Of a stretch of 64,000 nt of DNA, positions 7,222 to 14,989 are shown in pieces. Origin of the DNA: Ruminococcus flavefaciens ATCC 19208. GTDB lineage: Bacteria > Bacillota > Clostridia > Oscillospirales > Ruminococcaceae. The stretch covers positions 124,001-188,000 of the forward strand of contig NZ_KI912490.1 in assembly GCF_000518765.1 (NCBI RefSeq), read 5' to 3'. The notes under the pieces were generated by a model. The model saw only the letters and a list, made by a program, of their open reading frames with translations, was not told where the DNA came from and searched no databases. The position numbers were made by a program, and so were the translations under genes. How positions within the stretch are numbered: position 1 is the stretch's first letter; each line of letters opens with the position of its first letter.

Positions 7222-9306
7222 TTACCACCCAACACCGCCGACAGCTCTTTGCTGTTTTACTGATAACTCGCTAAATTTACGTGAAAGCTGCTCTATGAAC
7301 TCTTCTGCTATCTCTGAGCCGTTCTTTTCTGCGCCATTTACAACGACTTCGATCTTTTCAATGTTGGTTATATTGCCAAACTCGCTGCGCTTGCTATCCG
7401 GGATAATCGTTTCAGGTTCTTTTTCGCCGATAAGTGCAAATGTTGGGCGAGTAACTCTACCGCCCTCAGCATAGGCTGGAATTCCGTTAGCTTTTCGGTA
7501 TTCCTCAATATCAAAGCTTTTCCATGTTTCAAACTGATTTTCAGCCTGCTGTCTGATATAGGCGTTATATGCTGCTGTTCTTGTACCGTCAGCATTATAC
7601 ATAAGGAACTCTCTGCCTTTATCATCGGTAATTGTATCGCCAACGTTCCACTCTTTGGCTGCTTCCTTCTCAGGATCGCCAAAGATACGAGCCATAGCAT
7701 CTTCAATTTCTTTCATAGCATTAACAATGCCAGTCTTAACATTAAATACATGCTCACCAACACCCTGCCAGAATTCATTCCAGCCTTGTGCATACTTGTT
7801 AACTGAGAAGAAATCATCAATAGCCTCTCCGCCCTGAGCAAACGCATCATAGATAGACTGCCAACCAAGCTTCCAGTCCTCACCGAAATGACCGTCAAAC
7901 ATATCTATCCAATAGCCTTCCCAATCAATACCGTTTAAGCCGTTTGCAAGCTTCTTTAAGCCGCCTGCCGCTACGTCCCATACATCAGCCGTTGTTGATA
8001 ATATAGGCTGTAAAAATCCTTCCCATACAGCTATTGCAGGCGTTTTAAGGAAGTCAACAGCATCACCAATAAGGTTAAAGCCTGCCGCTATACCGTCAAG
8101 GAAGTTGCTATTTGTAGCCCATTCTATCAGCGGACTTAAAGCGTTATCAAATACCCATGTTGCAGCATCGCCCACTCTGTCAAATATACCGCTTATTGCA
8201 CCGCCTACGTTCGACAGTTTGGTTTTTAATCCTTCAAAATCTATCTTGCCAAATAAACGCCTAACCGAGCCAACTATATCTGATATATCATCTCTGAGCC
8301 AGTTAAACGCGCCTAAATCCATTTCCTGGAACTTATCAAACATACTGCCGATAAGGTTGCCGACTGAGCTTGCTATACTCGGTAATGCATTTACAAGCCC
8401 TTTGCCGACTGTGCTTAATATCTCAGGAAGTGCCTTGACAGCAACAGAGCCTATTTTTCGTGCAATTGGCTTTATTTTGGCTGCTGACTTGCCAATATTA
8501 CCGATAGCAGCATCAAAGCCCTTTGCAAATATATTAGCTCCGTTTTCATCGCCTGAGAATATAGCTGCAAGACCGTCAGAAACAGTCGTTAATGCAGGTA
8601 CAAAGTCTGATATTAAGTCTCTGCCCATGCCCTTAAACGCTGTTTTCATGTCCTGTATGCTGTCTTTGTACCTCGCAGAAGCCTTGACAGCTTCATCACT
8701 CATAACGCCGCCAAGCTCATGCACTCGCTGCTTCATTCTTTCGGTTTCTTCTGCCGATGTATTAAGCAATGCTCCGAGCTCAGTTGCTCCACGTCCAAGC
8801 AGCTGACCTGCCAAATATGTGCGCTCTGTCTCGCTGTCTACGTTCTGTAATGCCTTGATCGTAGCCGAGAACAACTGCTCTTGTGACATATTTGCAATTG
8901 CTTCTTGTGTAAGTCCAAGCTTTTCAAATGCATCATTGCCAGTCTCAGCCGCACTCGCAAGAGTTTTCATGCTTGCCTGCATACTGTCTATTGAAGTTCC
9001 GCTATGCTCCATGATAGCAGACCACTCTTGATACGCCTGCGCTGAAAGTCCCATTTTCTGAGACATTTTATCAATGTTATCTCCAAATGTTGTATAAGCA
9101 TCAACGCCTTTAAGAACAGCCGCTGTTGTTGCTGTGGCTGCTCCTGCAATGGCACCGAAGGACGCAACAGCTGCCTTTGATATAGCCGCAGCGCCTGCCT
9201 TTATCTTGTCACCCATTGTAGACATACTTTCGCCTGCAGATTTAAGCCCTTTTAGATACTCCGTAGTGTTTAAGCCGATAGCGGCTTCAAGTTTATAAAC
9301 GTTCAA
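7222..9306 (-). CDS. Phage tail tape-measure protein (orphan)
   Basis: 694 residues. Tape-measure proteins set siphophage tail length and are ejected with the DNA. Seen: N-terminal MNVYKLEAAIGLNTTEYLKGLKSAGESM, long Ala/Gly-rich helical and hydrophobic stretches (AAVASFGAIAGAATATTAAVLKGV; KALPEILSTVGKGLVNALPSI), repeated LIGSMFDKF-like segments and the typical end PAYAEGGRVTRPTFALIGEKEPETIIP. The start is TTG with GGAG nine nt upstream. By the usual residue-to-length rule it would suit a tail of about 100 nm. No other tail, head or packaging gene is visible nearby, which is the odd point. Confidence 0.9.
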   Translation of the reverse strand: MNVYKLEAAIGLNTTEYLKGLKSAGESMSTMGDKIKAGAAAISKAAVASFGAIAGAATATTAAVLKGVDAYTTFGDNIDKMSQKMGLSAQAYQEWSAIMEHSGTSIDSMQASMKTLASAAETGNDAFEKLGLTQEAIANMSQEQLFSATIKALQNVDSETERTYLAGQLLGRGATELGALLNTSAEETERMKQRVHELGGVMSDEAVKASARYKDSIQDMKTAFKGMGRDLISDFVPALTTVSDGLAAIFSGDENGANIFAKGFDAAIGNIGKSAAKIKPIARKIGSVAVKALPEILSTVGKGLVNALPSIASSVGNLIGSMFDKFQEMDLGAFNWLRDDISDIVGSVRRLFGKIDFEGLKTKLSNVGGAISGIFDRVGDAATWVFDNALSPLIEWATNSNFLDGIAAGFNLIGDAVDFLKTPAIAVWEGFLQPILSTTADVWDVAAGGLKKLANGLNGIDWEGYWIDMFDGHFGEDWKLGWQSIYDAFAQGGEAIDDFFSVNKYAQGWNEFWQGVGEHVFNVKTGIVNAMKEIEDAMARIFGDPEKEAAKEWNVGDTITDDKGREFLMYNADGTRTAAYNAYIRQQAENQFETWKSFDIEEYRKANGIPAYAEGGRVTRPTFALIGEKEPETIIPDSKRSEFGNITNIEKIEVVVNGAEKNGSEIAEEFIEQLSRKFSELSVKQQRAVGGVGW

Positions 9307-9479
9307 TCATCTTCACTCCTTCCATTAGCGCCCCTCGCAGAATATGCAAGGAATACGCTGTCGAATGTGTCTATAATTTTTACTGAATTTGATTTTTAAT
9401 GTGGCTTAAGGGCGTTTTTTTTACGCCCTCGCCGCATTAGTATAATTATACCTACATACTTTATATAACGCCGTATACG

Positions 9480-10172
9480 TCAATCTGAGCTCTCTGTGCT
9501 GTACTGTTTAGCCTTATCAAGAATAACCTTGTATGCACCTTCATAATTATTCGCTGTCGCTTTTGAGAGCGCATAAGCATCATCAACAGAAACAAGTCTG
9601 CCGTCCTCGCCGTAATACTCTGGACGCATACACGCATTGCAGAGCTGCACAAGTTCATCGAATAATGCAAGATGTGGGCTGTCCTTGCTTCTGAGATCTA
9701 ACGCAATCCCCTTCTGCTGTAATGCCACATCTTCTGACTTCTGGAGCTCGTTGCCGATAATTCGTAACATTGTCGCGTTGTTGCTATAATCTCTCTGAGC
9801 CAGTTCAAGAAGCTCCGCGCCTGACAGAACGCCTAATTTTATCAGTTCAAGTGCTGCCGCATCAATAGCCTTTGGAGTAATGCCGTAAGCAAGCATGAAC
9901 TCATCTTTGCAGGCATCACGGAGCTTTGCAGCTGAATGATTGAAGCGCTGACAGATCGCAGCCAGTGCATCACTGTCCTTTTTCTTCTCAGCGTTCAAAG
10001 CAATTTTTTTCTTCTGATAGCCCTCAGGAGAGTAATCAGCTTTGTTTTTTTCGAGCTCTGTAAGCTTTCGGTTTGTATCTGCGATAAACTCAAATCGCTC
10101 TGTATAGGCTTTTCTTTCCTCTGTGAAGCGTTTATCGACACGCTCTAAATATGATTTTAATTCAACTCTCAT
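9480..10172 (-). CDS. Phage-module coiled-coil protein
   Basis: 230 residues from MRVELKSYLERVDKRFTEERKAYTERF, chosen for AAAGGAC nine nt upstream. A coiled coil spans about residues 5-75 (KLTELEKNKADYSPEGYQKKKIALNAEKKKDSDAL). A mixed helical domain follows, with YGITPKAIDAAALELIKLGVLSGAELLELAQ. It sits between the 111-aa repeat protein and the tape measure. A scaffold-like or tail-assembly role is possible by position and coiled-coil content, but the family is not recognised. Confidence 0.6.
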   Translation of the reverse strand: MRVELKSYLERVDKRFTEERKAYTERFEFIADTNRKLTELEKNKADYSPEGYQKKKIALNAEKKKDSDALAAICQRFNHSAAKLRDACKDEFMLAYGITPKAIDAAALELIKLGVLSGAELLELAQRDYSNNATMLRIIGNELQKSEDVALQQKGIALDLRSKDSPHLALFDELVQLCNACMRPEYYGEDGRLVSVDDAYALSKATANNYEGAYKVILDKAKQYSTESSD

Positions 10173-10176
10173 TTTT

Positions 10177-10512
10177 TTAAAGTCCTTTCTGCCGGATATA
10201 TTCCAGCCAGTAACGCTGTTCTCTTGTTTCAGCTCTCGGGAGCTGTATGTCTTGCCCTGCCGCCCTTGCCAAAAATGCGTATATTTTCGGATATTCGGGC
10301 TTATATTTCGGAGCTGTCTCCCTGACACCGAGCATTGTTTCATAATAAGCTTCACGGAGAGTAACAGCCTTTGGAACAGGTACATCTAAGCCTGCAAGCT
10401 TTGCCAGATAGTATTCTTCACGCCACGCAGGACGGGGGATATACCGTTTCTTGTTGGTTAACGCATCGAGAAAAAATTCTCGCCGCCATACTGGAAATAA
10501 TGGCTTAATCAT
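10177..10512 (-). CDS. Phage-type protein with internal short repeats
   Basis: 111 residues. A repeat of the form (W/T)REx(Y/F)(Y/F)LxxL(T/A)G, followed by (V/L)PxxxT, occurs three to four times: VWRREFFLDALT, AWREEYYLAKLAGLDVPVPKAVT, LREAYYETMLGV and TREQRYWLEYI. Repeats of this P-x-(A/V)-T-R-E-x-x-Y-L style are common in Firmicute phage structural and appendage proteins. The ATG overlaps the upstream stop as ATGA, showing translational coupling. Exact role unknown. Confidence 0.6.
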   Translation of the reverse strand: MIKPLFPVWRREFFLDALTNKKRYIPRPAWREEYYLAKLAGLDVPVPKAVTLREAYYETMLGVRETAPKYKPEYPKIYAFLARAAGQDIQLPRAETREQRYWLEYIRQKGL

Positions 10513-10937
10513 TGTACAGGATCACTCTCCAACTCAGCCGCCCTCTTTTTCATGGTTTCATATAGTGACTCACTAAGAGGATCAAGAGCCGCTTCAAGCT
10601 GATCGAGTTTGTCTGCTATATCAGCCTTTTCACTGAATTTAAGGCAGTATCGGAGTATTGCATCAGCTGCATTGATACGGACCTGAGGAGCGTATTCTTG
10701 TTTTGACATAACAAGAGCCAGACAGCTTACAGCCTGATTTGCAAAGTTTTGAAGCCGTGCTGTTGCCTGTGATACTACGTCCGCCCTTGCATCAGCATAC
10801 AGCTTCTTGAATTCGGGCTTTTTCATTCTGTCATATATGGTTCGTTCTTGCAGTTCGAGCTTCTTTGCTGCTGCTCTGATTGATACCGAGTTAAGCAATT
10901 CAGCCACGATTACTTCATCAGGGATATTTTTTGCCAT
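10509..10937 (-). CDS. Phage HTH protein, small-terminase-like
   Basis: 142 residues. The N-terminal helix-turn-helix is DEVIVAELLNSVSIRAAAKKLELQERTIYDRMKKPEFKKLYADAR. An all-helical oligomerisation region follows (SQATARLQNFANQAVSCLALVMSKQEYAPQVRINAADAILRYCLKF). The layout matches the HTH proteins found near packaging genes of Firmicute phages and satellites, where some are small terminases. There is no large terminase here, so a regulatory or DNA-marking role is equally likely. AAGGTGA precedes the ATG. Confidence 0.65.
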   Translation of the reverse strand: MAKNIPDEVIVAELLNSVSIRAAAKKLELQERTIYDRMKKPEFKKLYADARADVVSQATARLQNFANQAVSCLALVMSKQEYAPQVRINAADAILRYCLKFSEKADIADKLDQLEAALDPLSESLYETMKKRAAELESDPVQ

Positions 10938-10961
10938 AAATGCTCACCTTCTTTCTGCTGA

Positions 10962-11216
10962 TTATTCCTTCCAGTCCAAAGCCGCCGTAGCGTTCAAAGC
11001 CATATATACAGCATCACCGCAGTTTTTCTGTAAGGTATCAAATATTTCTCTTGCTTCTTCTTCGGTGATTTGTGGTCCTTCACCGTGTATAATAGCTTCT
11101 ATAAGGTTTCTGACTTCTTCTATCTGCTCTGGAGTAACTCGATTATCACTTTCAAGCTGTTTCTTCATAAGCAGCTTATTTAGCCTTTTAAGCCGTGCTA
11201 ACGCATTATAAGCCAT
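10962..11216 (-). CDS. Small helical protein of the phage-like module
   Basis: 84 residues, MAYNALARLKRLNKLLMKKQLESDNRVTPEQIEEVRN onwards. The N-terminus is strongly basic and the C-terminal half is acidic (EEEAREIFDTLQKNCGD). No membrane segment or known motif. GGGTGG precedes the ATG and it lies in the leftward operon. Family not recognised. Confidence 0.5.
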   Translation of the reverse strand: MAYNALARLKRLNKLLMKKQLESDNRVTPEQIEEVRNLIEAIIHGEGPQITEEEAREIFDTLQKNCGDAVYMALNATAALDWKE

Positions 11217-11248
11217 AGGATACCACCCCCCTTGTAATGCGGTTTATA

Positions 11249-11288
11249 TGGCGTTTGTGTGGCTCTCTGAGCAAGCCACACAGCGCCA
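11249..11288 (-). repeat. Strong hairpin between two small phage-module genes
   Basis: TGGCG...GTGTGGCT pairs with AGCCACAC...CGCCA: an 8-bp inner stem, a short bulge and a 5-bp outer stem. No T run follows on either strand, so it is more likely an mRNA structure or processing site than a terminator. Confidence 0.5.
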
Positions 11289-11295
11289 TTATGAT

Positions 11296-11481
11296 TTATT
11301 TCTTATTCTTAGCCCACTCTATATTGAGATTGCCCTTTTTCCGTGCAAGTTCTGCCGCCGCCTTTTCTGCCTTTCGGTATGTCTCATGTTTGCTGATTAT
11401 ATTCAGTCCGCACCGCTTTGCACTGTCAAGCCGTGAAACGCTGTATCTGTCTCTGCTTTCGCAATAATAAACTACATACAT
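11296..11481 (-). CDS. Small basic protein, unknown
   Basis: 61 residues from MYVVYYCESRDRYSVSRLDSAKRCGL, chosen because GAGGT sits 5-6 nt upstream of this ATG; a GTG 12 nt earlier is possible. The second half is a basic helix (HETYRKAEKAAAELARKKGNLNIEWAKNKK). The start overlaps or abuts the stop of the 66-aa gene. No known family. Confidence 0.45.
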   Translation of the reverse strand: MYVVYYCESRDRYSVSRLDSAKRCGLNIISKHETYRKAEKAAAELARKKGNLNIEWAKNKK

Positions 11482-11489
11482 AACATACC

Positions 11490-11690
11490 TCACAGGATAG
11501 TCCTGTCTTGCATTGAAGCTGTCTCCAATGCCGCCACATATCGCCGTAAATGCTCGATATTTACTTCTAAGTCCTTCTGTCCGAGTATGTGGCTCACATC
11601 ACGGAGCTTTTGTTTATCCTCTGTGAGCTGCATAAGTGCATCAATAACCTTGTATGCGCCGTTTGAATGATACTGAATAGATGTATTCAT
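11490..11690 (-). CDS. Small helical protein, unknown
   Basis: 66 residues, MNTSIQYHSNGAYKVIDALMQLTEDKQKLRDVSHILGQ onwards, predicted all helical. AGGGGGC lies 9 nt upstream of the ATG. It belongs to the run of small genes between the helicase and the tape-measure block. No motif recognised. Confidence 0.45.
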   Translation of the reverse strand: MNTSIQYHSNGAYKVIDALMQLTEDKQKLRDVSHILGQKDLEVNIEHLRRYVAALETASMQDRTIL

Positions 11691-11710
11691 ATTGTTTCGC
11701 CCCCTGTCAA

Positions 11711-11966
11711 TTAAAATGGTACACTTTCGCCTTCATATGGGATAATACTCCCATACTCTGAATAATCCAGTAGTTCTTCTTTTTCGGTCAGCTTGTCAAT
11801 ATCCATCATCGTGTTCTGCCGTAACAAATTTTTCAGCCGTTCCTTATATTCCAACAGTCCGTCGATCTGCTTGCTTTTTTTTATAAAGTTGCTCCCATAT
11901 CTTCACGTTCTCTTGTGTAATGACTGCAATTATATGCTCAAATTCATCTCTATCAAGCATCTGCAT
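11711..11966 (-). pseudogene. Small acidic/coiled gene split by a frame change at an A8 run
   Basis: It starts MQMLDRDEFEHIIAVITQENVK after AAGGTAATTCA. In this frame it stops soon after the A8 run (11875-11882 on the plus strand). One base out of phase, the frame continues as KQIDGLLEYKERLKNLLRQ and ends SIIPYEGESVPF at 11711. The two halves together make a sensible protein of about 84 residues. Causes could be a real frameshift mutation, slippage at the A run during transcription or translation, or a sequencing error. Confidence 0.55.
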
Positions 11967-12000
11967 TGAATTACCTTCTTTCCTTTTTTACCTGTGTTAT

Positions 12001-12079
12001 AGAAAATGTAGATTTTCGGTGTGACCTTCTCGCGAAGCCTAAGAAGTTTAAAACCTTACACCAATTTTCTACATTTTCT
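12001..12079. repeat. Imperfect 22-bp inverted repeat behind the helicase gene
   Basis: AGAAAATGTAGA...CGGTGT (12001-12022) pairs with ACACC...CTACATTTTCT (12058-12079). The right arm is followed by another TTTTCTACA copy. It lies directly after the helicase stop codon. It may be a transcript end, or the origin bound by a P4-type helicase, whose relatives bind repeats near the gene. Confidence 0.45.
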
Positions 12080-12086
12080 ACAGGTT

Positions 12087-13586
12087 TCAAAAATCTCCCA
12101 GAATATAGCCATTTATGACATTAAAGGCGGTTTTGCCGTTCACAGTCGCTGTCGCAGATAACAGATTTTTTTTCCTTAGCATATCCATAAATTTACCTTT
12201 AGCCTCAGCAAAATATCCGTTTGAGCTACACCATTCACGATAGCAATTATATGTTTCTTTAGCTGTTACAGCACCGTCTGTCTCAGGCTCGAGACAATCA
12301 TCGAGAAATAACTGGAGCTTATCAGAACTCACTGCATATTCCCTTGTAGCAGCTATGACAGAGAAGGGCAGTTTCAATCCCTCTTTTCGGTATAGCGCCA
12401 GACCTTCCAGAAGCCAGTTGAATATTCCTGAGATATTCGTCTGAGTTATGAGTTTTTGTTTCAGTGCAGGATCTTGCTCAGTTGTTGAAAAATGTTTGTC
12501 AAAGGTAATAACATTCACTCTGTTAGACGTGAACAGTGTATCATCAACTACCTTCGGGAGATAATTCGTATTTATGAATATTGTAAACTGCGGCTTGAAT
12601 TCAAATGAATTCTCAAAGAGCCGCCGTGCTGTTATAATATCGCCGCCTGTGAGTGACTTCACCAGAGCTACATCAAACGCCATACTCTGAGGCGGTTCAC
12701 TGACATTCAGAAAGCGTATTCCTGCAAGTCTTGCTATATCCTCAGAAGCGTTCCTGCTATCCTTTTTCTTCAATGCAAGTGTTTCAGGCAGGGCATTGGC
12801 TGCATAGTCCCCGAGAGCGTGTCCAATAGTGGAAAGCAGCGTTGATTTGCCGTTTCGTGTAGTTGCTCCATAAAGAATGAACAGCCTTTCAAGGTTTGCT
12901 TCTCCCGTCAGACTATATCCGAGAGCCTTTTGCAGGAAGCGTTGTTTTTCCCTGTCATTCGGCATTACCTCAGATAAGAATTTATCCCACATCTCCGAAG
13001 CCACTGTGCTGTCATAGACCACATTGCTCATCTTGGTTATAAGATCATCGGCTCTATGTTCACGAAATGTCAGTGAGGGCAATTCAAGAGTGCCGTTGAT
13101 ACAGTTGAAAAGTCTGTTGTCCTTGTCAAAATTCTCACCCGAGATACAAAGACAATCCATACTGTCCTTTATCAGTGTATCACGCTTGTTTTTGTTGCCG
13201 TATTTGACATAGTACGCATAAAACTGCTGTCTTTTTTCTTCATCGTTAATACTGACACTGTACCGAATGAGGAGATCAAAGAATTCCTTTGCAAGGCTGT
13301 GTGCCTTCATTCCCCCAACGTCCTTAACCCATACCCTTCCATTGTAGTGATACCACTCCTTTGCAGTAGTGTTATATCTCAGTTCGTTTCGGTACAGCTC
13401 AGAAAACAGCTCAGAAGTGCCTCTGTCATTGTAACCATATTCAAGGGGATTAAGTAATGAAATCATTGCAAGCTTCTGATCTGCCGGACTTGTTTCAACC
13501 TTAGGTTCATTCTGCTTCATATCCTCAGACAGTGCCGCCAGAAATGCCTTTTCATTCTCCGATATATTTATGGTATTCAGCTGCAA
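12087..13586 (-). CDS. P4/D5-type superfamily 3 helicase (primase C-terminal type)
   Basis: 499 residues. The D5_N-like region covers about 60-200, then the SF3 helicase core with Walker A GATTRNGKST at 240-249 and Walker B/C region EDIARLAGIRFLNVSEPP...GGDIITARRLFE...FKPQFTIFINTN. The C-terminal winged helix holds AKETYNCYREWC. Such enzymes unwind DNA at the origin of phages, P4-like satellites and plasmids. The likely start is TTG with GGGGAGG nine nt upstream, overlapping the primase by 35 nt. Primase and helicase are split here, whereas P4 alpha is one protein. Confidence 0.9.
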   Translation of the reverse strand: MQLNTINISENEKAFLAALSEDMKQNEPKVETSPADQKLAMISLLNPLEYGYNDRGTSELFSELYRNELRYNTTAKEWYHYNGRVWVKDVGGMKAHSLAKEFFDLLIRYSVSINDEEKRQQFYAYYVKYGNKNKRDTLIKDSMDCLCISGENFDKDNRLFNCINGTLELPSLTFREHRADDLITKMSNVVYDSTVASEMWDKFLSEVMPNDREKQRFLQKALGYSLTGEANLERLFILYGATTRNGKSTLLSTIGHALGDYAANALPETLALKKKDSRNASEDIARLAGIRFLNVSEPPQSMAFDVALVKSLTGGDIITARRLFENSFEFKPQFTIFINTNYLPKVVDDTLFTSNRVNVITFDKHFSTTEQDPALKQKLITQTNISGIFNWLLEGLALYRKEGLKLPFSVIAATREYAVSSDKLQLFLDDCLEPETDGAVTAKETYNCYREWCSSNGYFAEAKGKFMDMLRKKNLLSATATVNGKTAFNVINGYILGDF

Positions 13587-14142
13587 TTCCTTCGACCTCC
13601 CCTCTGTGATTTATAAAGAAGCTTCTGCGCTCCTCGTCACTGCCCTGTATCAGTATCATGCAGAACCACTTCACCTTCGGCAGCTCATTGCAGGCTCTCA
13701 CCCACAGAGGATATGGCTCATCATCGGGAGTTTTCGGAGCAAACTCCTCAAACCACATCTTCAACAGTTTATAATATCCGTTCAGCATAAGAAAAGCCCA
13801 TTTCTCCCACTGCTGATAGTAACTAAGCAGCTGTGAAGCTGTGACCGTTTTCTTCTGCGGCTCTCTGCTCCTGCCTATATCCAGACCGAGAGCGAAATCT
13901 GCATTGATCTTCTGTGCCGCTTCTTTCGCAGGCAGATTATAGAGCTTCATTACAAATGACACACCGTCCCCATGTTCTCCGCAGCCGTAACAATGATAAT
14001 CATGTTCGTATAAACGCATAGATGGCGTTTTTTCACTATGAAACGGACAGCATATATAATTACCCCTGTTAGGTGTAAAGCCGTAATATTCAGCAATAGA
14101 ACGCATATCAGTGCGCTCTTTTACCTCATCAAATATGGTCAT
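13552..14142 (-). CDS. CHC2 zinc-finger primase domain protein
   Basis: 196 residues. The zinc finger reads C32-x2-H35-x15-C51-x2-C54 (CCPFHSEKTPS...HCYGCGEHGD), the signature of DnaG-type primase N-termini. The first helix block VKERTDMRSIAEYYGFTPNRGNY is also typical. No TOPRIM catalytic core follows, so synthesis may depend on the partner or a host enzyme. The C-terminal part (WVRACNELPKVKWFCMILIQGSDEERRSFFINH) is helical. It overlaps the HTH gene upstream (ATGA) and the helicase downstream, forming one replication cassette. Confidence 0.88.
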   Translation of the reverse strand: MTIFDEVKERTDMRSIAEYYGFTPNRGNYICCPFHSEKTPSMRLYEHDYHCYGCGEHGDGVSFVMKLYNLPAKEAAQKINADFALGLDIGRSREPQKKTVTASQLLSYYQQWEKWAFLMLNGYYKLLKMWFEEFAPKTPDDEPYPLWVRACNELPKVKWFCMILIQGSDEERRSFFINHRGEVEGIAAEYHKYIGE

Positions 14143-14474
14143 CTATCCTCACCGCCTGCACCGTTATAGCGGCAAAATTTTATGACGGGTTCAAGGGCTC
14201 GCTGCTCTGATTTTAACTGTTTTCGCTTAATTGAGAGATACTCCTGTGCTTCGTCAACTGTCTCTGGTATAAAATAACCGCCTGTTGACGATAAATCTGC
14301 ACATATAGGTTCGCCACTATCACGCAGTAATGCGATAGCTCTTTTTACATCTCGAGGTGTCTCAAATCCAAATGCAACCTGTATATCCTTACAAGGAATA
14401 GCGTTCTGTTTTCCTACCGGGATAACATCACGTATCTTTGCAAGAGTTTCAGTCCTGATAATTTTAACTTCCAT
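14139..14474 (-). CDS. Winged-helix-like replication-module regulator
   Basis: 111 residues. The block IRDVIPVGKQNAIPCKDIQVAFGFETPRDVKRAIALLRDSGEPICADLSSTGGYFIP reads as a winged helix: HTH, then a turn with GGYF as the wing. It resembles small DNA-binding proteins next to phage primases. A basic helical tail follows. AGGAGGATACT gives a strong start and ATGA couples it to the primase. Confidence 0.65.
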   Translation of the reverse strand: MEVKIIRTETLAKIRDVIPVGKQNAIPCKDIQVAFGFETPRDVKRAIALLRDSGEPICADLSSTGGYFIPETVDEAQEYLSIKRKQLKSEQRALEPVIKFCRYNGAGGEDR

Positions 14475-14502
14475 AGTATCCTCCTATGAAGTATTAATTT
14501 AT

Positions 14503-14676
14503 TTATTTGTTTGTATTGTTAATATCCTTAGTTTTTTCATGTTCTGTCAGCCATTTTTCATACTCAGCTCTATGCTCCTCTATGTACTTCTTCATACCAG
14601 TAAATACCTGAATAGCAAAATATTGAGCTTGTTTGTGACTGATTATATAATTGTTATTATTAGTTACAACTTCCAT
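14503..14676 (-). CDS. Small protein, unknown
   Basis: 57 residues from MEVVTNNNNYIISHKQAQYF, chosen for AGGT eight nt upstream; two earlier ATGs are possible. It is an amphipathic helical protein (GMKKYIEEHRAEYEKWLTEHEKTKD). The beginning overlaps the end of the small regulator gene. Function not recognised; early phage-type genes of this size are common. Confidence 0.45.
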   Translation of the reverse strand: MEVVTNNNNYIISHKQAQYFAIQVFTGMKKYIEEHRAEYEKWLTEHEKTKDINNTNK

Positions 14677-14851
14677 ATTGTCTACCTGAAAGTTCATTGA
14701 TAGCAAACAATACTTTCTGCTTCTGGTCTGCGGTAAGTTCTTTGCGTAGCCACTTGCAAAAAGTTGCTTCTGCTATGCCGATTTTTTCAGCAACTTCATA
14801 ATAAAACAACCTATTCTGTTTTATCAAACTCCTGATTTCAACATTTTTCAT
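14660..14851 (-). CDS. Small XRE/Cro-like HTH regulator
   Basis: 63 residues from MKNVEIRSLIKQNRLFYYEVAEKIGIAEATFCKWLRKELTADQKQKVLFAINEL, chosen for AAAGGAC upstream. YYEVAEKIGIAEATFCKWLRKEL is a plain helix-turn-helix. It is the first gene of the leftward module and faces the rightward DUF6076-recombinase operon across a palindromic operator. It is a likely switch protein between the two. Confidence 0.7.
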   Translation of the reverse strand: MKNVEIRSLIKQNRLFYYEVAEKIGIAEATFCKWLRKELTADQKQKVLFAINELSGRQYGSCN

Positions 14852-14920
14852 TTTAAAAAGTCCTTTCATAAATAAAATGAAAGGGGCGCCCTTTTCTATT
14901 TACATTGTATCAAGAATAAT

Positions 14921-14964
14921 TCTTGTTGACTTATTAAAAATGTTGTGATATAATATTATTGAAT
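14921..14964 (+). promoter_or_regulatory. Palindromic operator abutting a rightward promoter
   Basis: CAAGAATAATTCTTG at 14921-14935 is a perfect palindrome with one central base. It directly abuts the -35 TTGACT (14936-14941), which is 17 bp from TATAAT (14959-14964). That promoter drives the 14990 gene. A protein on the palindrome would also cover the leftward TTGATACAAT-like start. The arrangement is that of a phage-type genetic switch. Confidence 0.7.
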
Positions 14965-14989
14965 TGAAACATTTTGAAAGGAGAAGTAA

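Noticed and set aside
8105-8806. Plus-strand frame of 233 residues
   Set aside because: Fully inside the tape-measure gene on the other strand, with no start signal or motif.
9410-9428. Terminator between the coiled-coil gene and the tape-measure gene
   Set aside because: GGGCGT/ACGCCC encloses the T run in the loop; no T tail follows the stem on the coding strand.
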